Source: Neoechinorhynchus agilis
Lineage: Eukaryota; Acanthocephala
Assembly (NCBI GenBank): GCA_051530055.1
Contig: CM121342.1
Location: forward strand, 7,068,001-7,132,000
Length of the DNA stretch: 64,000 bases
Reading direction: 5' to 3'
Shown here: piece by piece, positions 39,538-51,687 of the stretch
Layout of the letters: each line of letters opens with the position of its first letter
Position numbering within the stretch: position 1 is the stretch's first letter
Notes under the pieces: model-generated
Told to the model about the DNA's origin: nothing
The model's database searches: none
What the model saw: the letters and a program-made list of their open reading frames with translations, nothing else
Program-made: the position numbers and the translations under genes

Positions 39538-41180
39538 TAAACGCCTGCTTTTGTTTTATCTAGCAATTTCCGCTAGATTAATTCGTGATTTCTCCTCTTT
39601 GCATCTGAAATACAAGTCCGACATGGAAAGGCGGAGCGCAATTTCCCAGTGGAGCGGAATTTAAAGATAAAATCCCTCAGTGGAAATAAACCTTTGAGAT
39701 CTCTCATGGGAATGCATTCACTCATCGTCTTTAAATGCCATGCTACATTTGATGATCGAAAACCCGGATTCGCATTATGGCATAAATGGATACTTTAAGG
39801 AAAACGGAATACCAACTTGGTCGTCGACTGAAATTTTGTACAGCATTATCATACGTCTAAATGAGTTCTATTCGCTTAAATTCAGGCAATTGGTTTTGAC
39901 CAAAGAATGCGTTTTTTTACATTGAAGGAATTGTATCAATTGAGTTTTAACTGTTACTCTAAAATTTTAGACAATAATGTAATTTACATCAAAAGCAACA
40001 ACTGAAATCAAACTACTTTTTTTTGAATGTTACCATTTAGTTCGATAACGCCTTTAGAAGCCATCAATAAAAAATCAATAGGGTTACTCAAAGTTTATAA
40101 CTTTGGTGAAAATAATCCGCTAATCATAACCTATAATTGATTTATTGGGGAAATATTTCGAAGGAGGAGGTAAACTCGCCTCATCAGTCATTGTTTTTTC
40201 ACACTTGAAAAAACTTGCAAACAATGATTGATGAGGCGAGGTTACCTCCTCTGCGAAATATCTTAAATCAAAATCAAATATAGCTTATGACCGGGAGTAT
40301 TTTCACCGAAATTATACTTTTAGAAGTCTCTACATTATTAATTCTAGACAATTTGAGTCGTATTATGTAGAAATTTCTGCAGCGAATCGCTTTTTTTCAT
40401 TTTAAAAGTAGTCAAAATATCTTCTAAAATCTTTTTCCTCTAGAAAATATCTTCACCAAGAATCCAACCGGGTGAAATACTTGTGCATGAATCAAAACAG
40501 TACGTTTGATTTTGAATAATTCTCATTTTATTAGAAATTTCAACCGTAAATGCTTGTAAATGGTCGAAGATAAAATCATCATTAAAAAAAGTTAACAAAT
40601 GGCATCCCGACATTTTCTTTAAATTAAAATCTATCTGTCAATGGTACCGATTTATCCAATAGTAACAAATGTATCAAAACGACTACCTCATTAGAGATTG
40701 AAAGCAATAAAAAAATATTAAACTAAAAATGAATGCTCTGAAATGCAGTTTTAGTAGTTTCATTACAAATAACATTTTTTACTTTACGAATTCGGATATC
40801 CTGCTAATGAAAGCGTACATTACGCAGATCTCACTTTATATCTATTTCTTTTTATTCAAATTTCCTTGGAGCGAAATGTGTTTAACAATAGGAAGAAAAA
40901 GTCATGTGTCAAAATCGACAAAGCGCCAAAAAATCAAAATATATTGATAAAGGAATTTCGGCATAATTTCCGATGATATTAAAGATGTCTATTTTATCAG
41001 ATCTTCTTCAGTTTTGTAGCGTTTATTGATGTGGTGTTTCCCAAGGAAAAGCTGTCAGATAAACCGGAAATGTTATTAAAAGCGATTAGATTATCGGAAA
41101 TTCATATCAAAAGGTAATTTGTGTTGGCGATAATGGTACTCTTTTTCTCACATACTACAAGTTATTATATAAATATTTTT
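39538..41180. other. RyR upstream region with a foldback element, no gene
   Basis: No coding region recognised. 40095-40320 is a foldback repeat (listed separately). At about 40985-41030 a minus-strand CTGAAGAAGATC block resembles the Penelope/hammerhead-like motif found elsewhere in the window. The RyR promoter should lie just above 39537, but I cannot point to a motif. Confidence 0.4.
40095..40320. repeat. Foldback (inverted repeat) element
   Basis: Two arms of about 90 bp (40095-40187 and 40228-40320) share GATGAGGCGAG, ACCTCCTC and CGAAATAT blocks in opposite orientation. One arm-type copy also lies in the nucleoporin intron at 14258-14350. UGAUGAG ... CGAAAU in each arm resembles a decayed hammerhead core. 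Confidence 0.7.
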
Positions 41181-41326
41181 TTAGTTTTGCCACCCCTACG
41201 GATTTAAATTCACTAATTTATTTCCGAAACGACAAACGTTTGGCAAATGTTGAAATTATGCGACCGATGTGAGATATCGGGGAAATAAATTAATGAATTT
41301 TTGAATCCGTAGGGTTGCAAAACTAA
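41181..41326. mobile_element. 146-bp MITE-like foldback element
   Basis: Terminal inverted repeats of about 46 bp begin TTAGTTTTGC and end GCAAAACTAA, with internal CCTACGG / CCGTAGG matching. There is no coding capacity. Confidence 0.75.
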
Positions 41327-42845
41327 GAAAAAGAAAGTTTCTTTTCCTCCGTGTCGAGTAAATAATTTTTTGTATTAAAATTTAGTTGTCACAGTCTATT
41401 TAGCGTCTTTTTTTCGAGGTTCATAGCGTTTTTAACAAAAAAATCCTTCACCACTACTAGATCAAAATTGGTCTTTTTAAGGAATTAGGTTGTTAAAAGA
41501 CAATAAAAAAGGTGACGCTTGGATGAGTTTTCTGAGCACTTTCTGTATCTCAAGTAATTGTCCTATTCCCACAAAACAACAGGTTTGTGGTGCTCGACGA
41601 CATTAGTAAGGCGGTGTTTTCCGCCCCAAGACCTGATGGATGTTGTTCGTGGGCGTATTCGCGTTAAATTCGGTCCCGGTATAATTGGCACACTTGTTCA
41701 TGAGTGACCATAAAACCAATGAAGCCTTTTTTTACGGGGATAGAAGAGAAGACTTTACGGCATAAAGCTTATGAGTTTGCGATGTAACAACCATTTGGTG
41801 GCATTGCATGTAACAGCGCACATAGAATGTAAGCAGCAGCCACACAGTGCCAGAAGCCAATAAAACTCCACATTTCACACGCTCATCGCATATGCAAATA
41901 GACGTTTTTACGGTGTAATAGCAGCTCCTCTCTCTTGTGCCACTGAACATCCACGATGTTGTGCACTGAGATTCATGGTATGCTCATCTTCGTGCTTATA
42001 TTTGGATGTGGCATCCAAACACACATCCGTGAATATCTATATGGTTACGCAAAATGTTCCTAACGGAGCAAATGAGGTTATGAAAGATGATATATCTAAT
42101 GTTTTTGATCAATTGATTTGTAAATGTCGATATTTGAGGAACCGGGGATCAGCTTATTGTGTATATTTTTTATTTGACTATATCGATCACATTAAAAAAA
42201 CCGGAGGAGTTTAATTACTTCTTCCTCCGTTTTTTTGGTAAATCCCAAATCTTCATCTGAGGTTCCTTAACTGCAATATTATACTTTGAGATCTTTTCCA
42301 TTGTCTGGTGTGGTGAATAAAGCTCTTCAGTTTTATTCCGTCGCTTCAAAATAAATATTGCCATCAACTAATGGAACTCCTAGTTTTATGATGAAGCGTG
42401 TTATTTATAAGAAAATTTAGGTTCCATGGTTTATACTGTGGAACCTTAATAAACAATGAATTCCTCGAATTTTTTTTGATTTTCGATTGAGGTATGAAGT
42501 ATAACCGTCAAGTTTAATCCGCCGCGAGATATCCTTTAAAACACGTCTTCAATGTTTCGAAGCCTTAGTAGGACTTTTCTATTGTAGCCCTGAAATGCTC
42601 CCAATAAAATGGTGTTGGACTTTGTTATATTAAAACGGAGAATTTTCTATGAGGCCATAGGAATCGTGAGAATGTTGGATGGCAGTCCGGTACGATATGA
42701 TGTCAACGCAGATAACAGTACTTTAAACGGATTTAAATTAAAGGGCTTCCGTTAGAATAATATAATTATTTGCGAAATGTTTCAACAAAAAGAGTGCTGC
42801 CGTACGGGTGTTGTAAAGGTTGAAAGGATGGATTCAGCGTTTATA
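41327..42845. other. Intergenic region, no gene recognised
   Basis: The small frames (for example plus 41975-42214) lack domains and splice support. There is a strong hairpin at 42195-42235 (AACCGGAGGAG ... CTTCCTCCGTTTTTTT) and a palindrome near 42419-42450 (AGGTTCCA ... TGGAACCT). Confidence 0.4.
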
Positions 42846-43440
42846 AACACGTTCTATTAATTTAAGAAAAGAACGATCCATACACTTGCAAGCATCTATC
42901 TTTGCTGAAGGTGTCTGGATGTCGGATGTTGAGGCAAGGAAGGTGGGGTTTGTCTTTGGAGTTTTACAGGAGAATGGCAGATTAGGAGTCTTTCCTTGTT
43001 CTCCGGTTGTTAAGGAAAGATTGGGCTTGAGGAAAGAAAGATTTTTGGTTGAGGGAGGTACGAGCGATGGGAGGATGAAAAAGGTTGGGGTTCCGAGTGT
43101 TTACTAGGGACGAGTATTTAGAGATGAGGGAAGAAAATTGTGGAGGGGGTTGATGTGGACGGATGGCGTTTTTGGAGAAAATGGAGTGGAGGTGGGCGTC
43201 GAGGGGAGGGAGTGAAATCCCGAATATTCTAGCTGCTCTCTTGTGGAAGGTTTCGAGGGAATGGAGAGCATTGACGGAGAGGAAAGGGGGGGAAATCGTA
43301 TGTAAGGATAGGAAGGATGGCATAAAGATAAAAGTGGACAAGGTGTTAAGGGGAAACGCCGAGACGCCGGAGGAGTTTGAGAAGGTAAAGACGAGGGTTT
43401 GCTTTAGAGAGTGTAAATGAAATGTGGGCATCCCATTTAA
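42846..43440 (-). mobile_element. LINE 3' end, 5'-truncated
   Basis: Minus strand 42982-43431 encodes SLETFHKRAARIFGISLPPL and then YSSLVNTRNPNLFHPPIART and SFFPQAQSF, the C-terminal layout of LINE reverse transcriptases of the CR1/Jockey-like kind. The untranslated tail (42846-42890) is shared with 62510-62570. The copy is 5'-truncated. Clade assignment is uncertain. Confidence 0.65.
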
Positions 43441-43826
43441 GGTTTTCTTGGAAAGTCAGGCCCAGTCTAAAATCAGGCCCAGTCCGTAAAATCAGGCCCA
43501 GTTAAAAATCAGGCTGCTCATTTCCATTAAGATAATATTTAAACTTGGAGTTACTGTACGCTCAAATGTGTATTTCAATTCACTTTCAATCAAAATATTT
43601 TACAGTAAGCTTAAATGTTTGTTTCTAACAAAGCAATATGTCAACAATCGTTGAGAACATTTTGCGAAAAACTCGCTCTATTCCGGACTTATGGACTATC
43701 TTTGTTTCTCAAATAGAATTTTAAACTCAAATTAAAAATTAAGCTTTATTACGAAGTTGAAAGGGATACTTAATTGCGAATTTGGTTGATTATGGTATTT
43801 GGCACAAAGAATTCAATAAAAAGTAC

Positions 43827-44305
43827 GTATCTTAATTCTTATATATTTGTACTGTTATTATTGGAAAAGTTAAATCTCCAAAGGCTGAGGATGTTGCCAA
43901 TGAGCGTGCAAGCGATGCGCAAAATGTGGATATTGTGAGTATCGAATCGCTATTAAATTGGACCTCTGCAAGGTCAAAGAATGTGAAAAAGCGAAGGACC
44001 AACATTATGATAACGAGGTCAGTGAACGCTTCTACGAGCAGTGATTCAAAGACTGAGATTGAACCTATTTTAGACATTGAGTCGAGCTAAGTGAACAAAA
44101 CTACTAAGAGACCCAAGTCTGTCACTATCGCTTTAACAATCGACCAAAACAGTATAAGATACATCCTTATGTTTTATCCTAATTCTTATATATTTGTATT
44201 GTTATTATTGGAAAAGTGAAATCTCCAAAGGTCGAGGGTGCTGCCAATGAGCGTACAAGCGATACGCAAAATGTGGATATTGTGAGTATCGAATCGCTAT
44301 TGAGT
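43827..44305 (+). repeat. Pair of direct repeats with an exon-like coding block
   Basis: About 130 bp at 43827-43960 and 44177-44305. Each starts TAATTCTTATATATTTGTA, passes an acceptor-like TATTGGAAAAG, and encodes ANER.SD.QNVDIVSIESLL. After the first copy the frame continues to about 44089 with a basic/serine-rich tail. I do not recognise the product. Confidence 0.45.
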
Positions 44306-44309
44306 GATA

Positions 44310-45062
44310 CCTTTACAACGCCAAAGATTCTTTTACTCAAAAATTTTGCTGTTAAGCGGTGCAGAGTTGTTCCAATTGCAATGGGACGAATCCCTTCCTC
44401 CTTTTTCGCGATGGCATACAGCGTATCGGCGACGAATTTTGCTGGCTTCGAGCGTGTCCACGAACGTGGCGTCCCCTTGCCACGGGAATACTGCGACGCA
44501 TCCGGTCTACGGCCATCGAATCGGCAAAGATTGCTCGACTCTAGGATGTTGGGCGCATTCTAAGAAGTGTAATGAGTTCCTTTTGCCCTATTGCCGGCGG
44601 CAGAAGAAGCCATGGTGTCCCGATAATTCCACGGACCCCAAGTATCAGGGACAATGTGATCTTTACTGTCTCGTCGGAGTGAAGGTTGATTGGGAAAGCG
44701 TTGAACCAAGCACCCGATTCTCTTGTAGAGACTGCCACCAATCGAGTTCGGTTCACCACGTCACGAGAATCTGAAATTAAAGAGTTATGAATTCACGCTA
44801 TCAGGGGTGAGTTCCAAACTGATTGTTTGCAACCATTGACGAGTACCAGCTCGCTGCCTGAATCTTCACCCCAAAGATTAAGCGCCTCCACGAAATCTTC
44901 ATCCAAGGTGTAATTCGCGCCAAGAAAAGACTGAACTATCCTGCGGTTTGCTTCATACGATCCCAAGTAAGCTGGCAGAGAAATATCGGCTATATTTCGG
45001 ATAAATAAACCGCCGGACGACACAGGCAAGGACGTTTGACGCCCGGCCTCGTGTGACATCTG
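44310..45062 (-). mobile_element. LINE fragment (reverse transcriptase C-terminal region)
   Basis: The minus strand encodes SGGLFIRNIADISLPAYLGS, then VVNRTRLVAVSTRESGAWFN, then RFDGRRPDAS, in the order seen in the post-RT part of one invertebrate LINE family. The frame is interrupted several times and the element is truncated at both ends. The plus-strand Cys-rich frame over the same bases is a shadow. Confidence 0.7.
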
Positions 45063-45299
45063 AGATGTACAAAAGTCTTGTAAAGCTGGGATTTAGGAAT
45101 TTGTATATTATTTGTAGCATGAAAATTTGTACAAATACTTTAGTAAGCTACAAATCGTTTATAGGTGAAAGATTCTCGAATGTTGACTACAACGTTTTTC
45201 TTTTAAGGTAACCTCTTTTATAAATATTAGGAAATCTCCGCAGCGTGATTAATTCAAGCTTTTATGAATTTATCGATTTAATATGTTCGTTTTTGTCAT

Positions 45300-46158
45300 G
45301 CTTTGAGTGTATACTGCTGAGGCCGGTTCCACTGCTCACGTTCATCGACTGTAGTTAACCAGAAGCTTATCTTATTGGCATAAAACATGACCTGTCCAGT
45401 TGTACCGGAACATTCGATAAATGAAGTGGTCCTGAAATCTTAAAGGCAATTTCCTGGGCTTAATAGAGACTGACCTCCGCCTTGACTACCACGAGCCAAA
45501 TGCGAAAAAAAACCAGCCTTGCCATTACAGAACTGTAGCTTTGCCATTCCCATTCACCTGGACAACTAGGCACTTGCATTGACATGCTGTGGACGGCACA
45601 ACGACTGATATATGGTCTAATCAATTCATTTTCTACTGGTATCATTGGCATTTGCTCATTTGTAGATAAATAATAGGTCACATCGTTGGTTTGACCGTAG
45701 TAGCAAACGTTTGTCTGATCAAGGAAAACTTCTACGTACATGATCCGTCAGATCCCAAATCTTGCTCATATCCATATTCATTTGCATGAATCATCAAAAG
45801 ACTGTATCCGTCTCATGCTTTTATTGTTCCCGGCGGGCAGAAAGGAATTTGTCGTCGATTGAGAATGACAAGTCAACATAAACCCAGTACGCTGCGGGCT
45901 GGCTCCATGTGAACCAGGAAACCCGGAGAATCAGGCTGACCAGGCAAGCCAGGGGAACCCGTCATACCTGCCAATCCAGGCTCTCTTTTTTCTCCAATTC
46001 GACTTACCAAACCTGGTTACCGGGCAATCCAGGACTGCCGTGCATACCAAGAGATCCAACAACACCAGGCGAACCCGGAAATCCTCCTTCAGCTTTAGCA
46101 TCTTTGTCTCCTTTAACAGATGGTCCAGATCCACACAACCCAGTTGTTCCGGGTAATC
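45300..46158 (-). pseudogene. Type IV collagen fragment: Gly-X-Y end and NC1 domain, decayed
   Basis: The exon starts after TTTCAG at 46158 with Gly-X-Y repeats (GLPGTTGLCGSGPSVKGDKD, then GFPGSPGVVG). After an apparent short intron it continues GLAGMTGSPGLPGQP and runs into an NC1-like start (GFMLTCHSQST). 45460-45741 carries VCYYGQTNDVTYYLST and IRPYISRCAV, and 45310-45440 carries LLSPGNCL, SFIECSG and [11 protein letters not shown], the first and second NC1 halves. Frames shift between blocks, an internal stop is present in the last part, and the central HGQDLG-type segment is missing. It looks like a decayed copy, not a working basement-membrane gene, although small introns could explain part of it. 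Confidence 0.75.
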
Positions 46159-47410
46159 CTGAAACAGAATGCCAAATTTGGATTTTTTGTTCTGACTTCT
46201 TGATTCGTAGTTAAAAGTCCAGTTAATAATTGCTTATGAGTGTGATTTTAAAATCGGTTTAAGCGATTTAAAAGATCTATATAACACTTCTAATCATATA
46301 CTCGGGTACTTTCTCACATATCGACATTTTAATGTGTTACTCCTGTTTCAAAAGCTTCACAACAAGCAAGTGTGGTAGGCAGATATTGTTCAAGGATTAG
46401 CTTTGTTTATTGTGTTATAATGCAATTAAATATCAAATCGTCGTGACAAATGTACGCATTTCTAAAGTTATTTACCATATAAACATCGCAATAAACTAAT
46501 TTTGCGGTCAAAGATACGAATATTGCGCGATTCACTCTTCGCTATATCTCGGCTATTGAATCTTCGGAGTTTTCGATTTAACCCAAAAATATAGCGATTT
46601 TAAATTAGTAAGCGCTTACATTTTATCTTTCAATAAACGACATTTAACTTCAATTTTTAACTTGTTATTTAATCTTTCTTTTTTGGAAGTATTCTAAATG
46701 CTTCAGCACCTGTTTGAAGTTCAATAATCTATATAATACGTTTATTGAAAATACAAAGAAAGGTTTGGGAGGACCCATGTACTTTGGGTCCTCATCCGTT
46801 AATATGGGAATATGCAGTCGAGGGATGTCCGTTCGGGAGGTAATATCTGATCGGAGGGATGTCTATTCGGCTAGGAACTATCCAGTCGGGGACGGTTCGT
46901 TCAGGTGAGAATATCCGGCTGGGTTGGAAGGTTTGTTCTGGTGGGAATTGGTGTTTATTGCGTGCAGGAGCGCTTGTAAGGTTGGTCTTTCCTCAGAATC
47001 ATTTCAGGTTTTTAATAAAATTTAACCTTTTCAATAATAGCATCGCACTGAAAAATGTCATCAAACCGATCAATCTGTATCGACACGATTAAATCGTCAG
47101 AAAATATTACAAATTGAACATGTGCATTTGGTTAAATTAATATTTTCTTCTTAGTTCCACATATGTAGCCCATCGGAAGGCACAACTAATCAATTAAGCC
47201 GTTCAATTATAGACATAAACCACATATTTAAAGATTAGTTGCGGGAAACTTGCGGACGGATGGTGTGAAGATAAACTTTTCTGGCATAATTCTTAGCATT
47301 TATTCTTCACTCATCAGACTTAAGTCTCAGCTGCCACTCTACGATAGCTCAAACATTAAGTAATCAAAAAATAATAATCTATTAATATATTTCCGAAATA
47401 CCGTAGGATA
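46159..47410. repeat. Intergenic region with a dispersed repeat
   Basis: About 46770-47010 is homologous to 5530-5740. Collagen exons upstream of 46158 are not recognisable here. The rest is AT-rich with no gene seen. Confidence 0.5.
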
Positions 47411-50045
47411 AAACGAGTAATGGTTGTTTTGGAGAACTACAATTGATTATTTATTAAATTCAATATTTCGATAACCTATCTTGGGTTTTGTTCAGAATTG
47501 TTTGCGCGTCGTAAACACTTGCAAATAATTCTGAAGAAGATCCAATATAGGGGATCCAAATATTGAATTCAATAAATAATCAATTGTGGTTATCTAAAAC
47601 AACCAACAAACTATGAATCATCTTTTCAATCAAACGAGTATTCCCAATGACGGATTGTTACACACTCGAACTTTATTATTGATATCTCCATTGCGAATTT
47701 TCAAGGAACTCGAACAATTGGATAGAAAGAAACGAGTATTGTACTAAAATGGCACTTCTATGGGCAGGATTTCATGTCCCATCGACAGATCAGGCGGTAA
47801 AGTCCGTCTTATTTGATGGCTCAAATACACACCTAAACTGAAGACTAACCGATAACAAATCAAATAGCACAAACGAGTAATGGTTGTTTTGGAGAACTAC
47901 AATTGATTATTTATTAAATTCAATATTTCGATAACCTATCTTGGGTTTTGTTCAGAATTGTTTGCGCGTCGTAAACACTTGCAAATAATTCTGAAGAAGA
48001 TCCAAGATGGGGGATCGAAATATTGAATTCAATAAATAATCAATTGTGGTTATCTAAAACAACCAACAAACTATGAATCATCTTTTCAATCAAACGAGTA
48101 TTCTCAATGACGAATTGTTACACACTCGAACTTTATTATTGATATCTTCATTGCGAATTTTCAAGGAACTCGAACAATTGGATAGAAAGAAACGAGTATT
48201 GTACTAAAATGGCACTTCTATGGGCAGGATTTCATGTCCCATCGACAGATCAGGCGGTAAAGTCCGTCTTATTTGATGGCTCAAATACACACCTAAACTG
48301 AAGACTAACCGATAACAAATCAAATAGCACAAACGAGTAATGGTTGTTTTGGAGAACTACAATTGATTATTTATTAAATTCAATATTTCGATAACCTATC
48401 TTGGATTTTGTTCAGAATTGTTTGCGCGTCGTAAACACTTGCAAATAATTCTGAAGAAGATCCAAGATGGGGGATGAAATATTGAATTCAATAAATAATC
48501 AATTGTGGTTATCTAAAACAACCAACAAACTATGAATCATCTTTTCAATCAAACGAGTATTCCCAATGACGAATTGTTACACACTCGAACTTTATTATTG
48601 ATATCTTCATTGCGAATTTTCAAGGAACTCGAACAATTGGATAGAAAGAAACGAGTATTGTACTAAAATGGCACTTCTATGGGCAGGATTTCATGTCCCA
48701 TCGACAGATCAGGCGGTAAAGTCCGTCTTATTTGATGGCTCAAATACACACCTAAACTGAAGACTAACCGATAACAAATCAAATAGCACAAACGAGTAAT
48801 GGTTGTTTTGGAGAACTACAATTGATTATTTATTAAATTCAATATTTCGATAACCTATCTTGGATTTTGTTCAGAATTGTTTGCGCGTCGTAAACACTTG
48901 CAAATAATTCTGAAGAAGATCCAAGATAGGGGATCGAAATATTGAATTGAATAAATAATCAATTGTAGTTCTCTAAAACAACCAACAAACTATGAATCAT
49001 CTTTTCAATCAAACGAGTATTCCCAATGACGAATTGTTACACACTCGAACTTTATTATTGATATCTCCATTGCGAATTTTCAAGGAACTCGAACAATTGG
49101 ATAGAAAGAAACGAGTATTGTACTAAAATGGCACTTCTATGGGCAGGATTTCATGTCCCATCGACAGATCAGGCGGTAAAGTCCGTCTTATTTGATGGCT
49201 CAAATACACACCTAAACTGAAGACTAACCGATAACAAATCAAATAGCACAAACGAGTAATGGTTGTTTTGGAGAACTACAATTGATTATTTATTAAATTC
49301 AATATTTCGATAACCTATCTTGGATTTTGTTCAGAATTGTTTGCGCGTCGTAAACACTTGCAAATAATTCTGAAGAAGATCCAAGATAGGGGATCGAAAT
49401 ATTGAATTCAATAAATAATCAATTGTGGTTATCTAAAACAACCAACAAACTATGAATCATCTTTTCAATCAAACGAGTATTCCAATGACGAATTGTTACA
49501 CACTCGAACTTTATTATTGATATCTCATTGCGAATTTTCAAGGAACTCGAACAATTGGATAGAAAGAAACGAGTATTGTACTAAAATGGCACTTCTATGG
49601 GCAGGATTTCATGTCCCATCGAAGATCAGGCGTAAAGTCCGTCTTATTTGATGGCTCAAATACACACCTAAACTGAAATAACCGATAACAAATCAAATAG
49701 CACAACGAGTAATGGTTGTTTTGGAGAACTACAATTGATTATTTATTAAATTCAATATTTCGATAACCTATCTTGGATTTTGTTCAGAATTGTTTGCGCG
49801 TCGTAAACACTTGCAAATAATTCTGAAGAAGATCCAAGATGGGGGATCGAAATATTGAATTGAATAAATAATCAATTGTGGTTATCTAAAACAACCAACA
49901 AACTATGAATCATCTTTTCAATCAAACGAGTATTCCCAATGACGAATTGTTACACACTCGAACTTTATTATTGATATCTTCATTGCGAATTTTCAAGGAA
50001 CTCGAACAATTGGATAGAAAGAAACGAGTATTGTACTAAAATGGC
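47411..50045. repeat. 460-bp satellite, about 5.7 copies, with Penelope/hammerhead-like palindrome
   Basis: Units start near 47411, 47871, 48331, 48790, 49250 and 49703. Each unit contains a foldback of two ~75-bp arms around TTTGCGCGTCGTAAACAC. The right arm reads CTGAAGAAGATCC ... GGATCGAAATATTGAATTC and the left arm is its diverged inverse. About 290 bp of spacer follows (ACTCGAACTTTATTATTGAT, CATGTCCCATCGACAGATCA). Units are nearly identical. The last unit breaks off at AAAATGGCA, directly next to the 3' flank of the membrane-protein gene. Confidence 0.92.
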
Positions 50046-50275
50046 AGTATCGTCCATTTCGATTCTTTCGTTCACGCGTGTAATCAAGACGCCATAAAGA
50101 AATTCAAAAGAAAAGGTTCCCTTGTGATCATATGACTTTGTCCCGTTCACAAGTACGTGAGAATCGTTTAATTTAAAAAACTCACGACAACGGCCCCCAA
50201 AGTTTTTGTTGTTGTACACAAACAACCACACAACACGGTCAAACGTTTTTTTATGGTCCCAGAACATTCGCAAAA

Positions 50276-50704
50276 TCAATGTTGTCTCAAGTCTTGCAAT
50301 GGTTCTCCTTCCTCGCTGGTTAACCGCGATAAACTGCTTCGATGCGTACGGTCAGCGCTATGGCGACGATATCGCCTTCTACTTCCACCTCGTCTTAAAA
50401 TCCAAAACGAAACAAACAAAAACATTGCCATCAATGCGCCGGCTGACATTGTGACGTAGACCAGTCTCGAAAATCGAGTTTTGGGTGAAACGGCGCCATC
50501 CAACACTTCAACACGTCTGTCAACCGATCTTGAAGCTTCCATGGTTGTCGTATTGTCCACCTCCAAAGAAGGCGCCGTAGAAATGGTTGAAAGTGTCGAA
50601 GACTTTAATGTTGTTGCAATGTAGGTTTTGTTGGTGTTTTCATCATTTTGATCTTGACATGAAACCAAGTAGATGATCAAAGCAAACGCCAATCTCAACT
50701 TCAT
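50276..50704 (-). CDS. Small single-pass membrane protein
   Basis: 142 aa if started at the second methionine (50704), which opens with a signal peptide (MKLRLAFALIIYLVSCQD); the frame extends upstream to another ATG at 50737. The ectodomain is a short Thr/Ser-rich, probably O-glycosylated stalk with an NKT and an NTT sequon. One TM helix follows (LVYVTMSAGALMAMFLFVSF), then a strongly basic juxtamembrane stretch (RRGGSRRRYRRH) and an acidic tail (TSEEGEPLQDL). The layout suggests a type I plasma-membrane or Golgi protein, with some similarity in plan to the FAM174 family, but I do not recognise it. No intron is needed. Confidence 0.6.
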   Translation of the reverse strand: MKLRLAFALIIYLVSCQDQNDENTNKTYIATTLKSSTLSTISTAPSLEVDNTTTMEASRSVDRRVEVLDGAVSPKTRFSRLVYVTMSAGALMAMFLFVSFWILRRGGSRRRYRRHSADRTHRSSLSRLTSEEGEPLQDLRQH

Positions 50705-51028
50705 GATAATGCAGCGGAATAAAGGACAACGGCGCAAGTGTCAAAATACGTCAAGGTCATGCGCGTTTGTGTTCTTCCGTATAAATCGGAGGGTCTTTTA
50801 TTCCAATGACGTTTTGCATCGCCTTCATTGTAGAGCTGATTTGCGCCGTTCATTGGACTCCGTGATCGGCTGTGTGACGTAATTTGTAGAATTCTTTGGA
50901 CACAAAAAACCTTTTAAATCGTAGATTAGACGTTTATTCTTTTTTGTCTTTTGATTTTGCAGTGTTTCCCTTTTTAAAAGATAAATAAACTATAATTGTT
51001 CGAAATTCAAGATTAATTTTATTTCGGT

Positions 51029-51216
51029 GTGTGGCCTTTTATTACACGGCTGTTAATTTTTTTTGGGCACACAGCCCACCGACCTGGTTTCCTCCTCCCC
51101 TGGAGGTATCTGAGGATCCGAAGGAATGTAGAAACTCATAACCGTATTTTTCAGGGTATTGAGTGATTTTATTTGCTTCCCTGGAAAATTATCAGCCGTG
51201 TAATAAAAGTCCACAC
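51029..51216. mobile_element. 188-bp foldback MITE
   Basis: Inverted ends GTGTGGCCTTTTATTACACG and CGTGTAATAAAAGTCCACAC. The interior carries GGTATCTGAGGATCCGAAGG and CTCATAACCGTAT, blocks shared with the foldbacks at 57926-58358 and 58745-58978. Confidence 0.8.
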
Positions 51217-51687
51217 ATTTATACAGTTACCGGCTGCTGGCCAATTTTCATAAAAAATTAATTTTATTGTTTCTAGTAACGACTTTGTTTTACTTCCATG
51301 TACGGTATTAATCCTGATTTTAAAGTATTAACTTTCATTCAGGCTTGGAAGCTGCTTCCATTGTTAAATAATCTTTAAGGATCGAAGACTGGACCTTTAA
51401 ATTGTGTCGATTTATGCTTTATGCATTGAGTTTCATGACTTTTCCGTTTTGAGCATTGCTCAATTTAATATAATTTCGAAAAGTGTTCAGAAACAGTCCA
51501 CATTCTACACCCAGATCGGTAATGCCATCGACAATATGATCTGAAGAGTAAATTGAACCGGATTACTTCCCCCTAAATATCCAGTGCTCTTAATGAAATT
51601 AATAATGCATAATATGAATTTTATATTAGTTTATTTTCAAGATCAGAAAAGTTTCATTAAAATATATAAGTCGAGAGCTTTTTGCAG
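51217..51687. other. Intergenic, nothing recognised
   Basis: AT-rich with no supported coding sequence or repeat that I can identify. Confidence 0.3.

Noticed and set aside
42190-42240. Rho-independent-style terminator hairpin
   Set aside because: Shape fits, but this is a eukaryotic genome and no gene ends there.
44304-44774. A Cys-rich secreted (ShK-like) protein on the plus strand
   Set aside because: The opposite strand carries clear LINE motifs in order, and the Cys spacing does not fit ShKT. The frame is a shadow.
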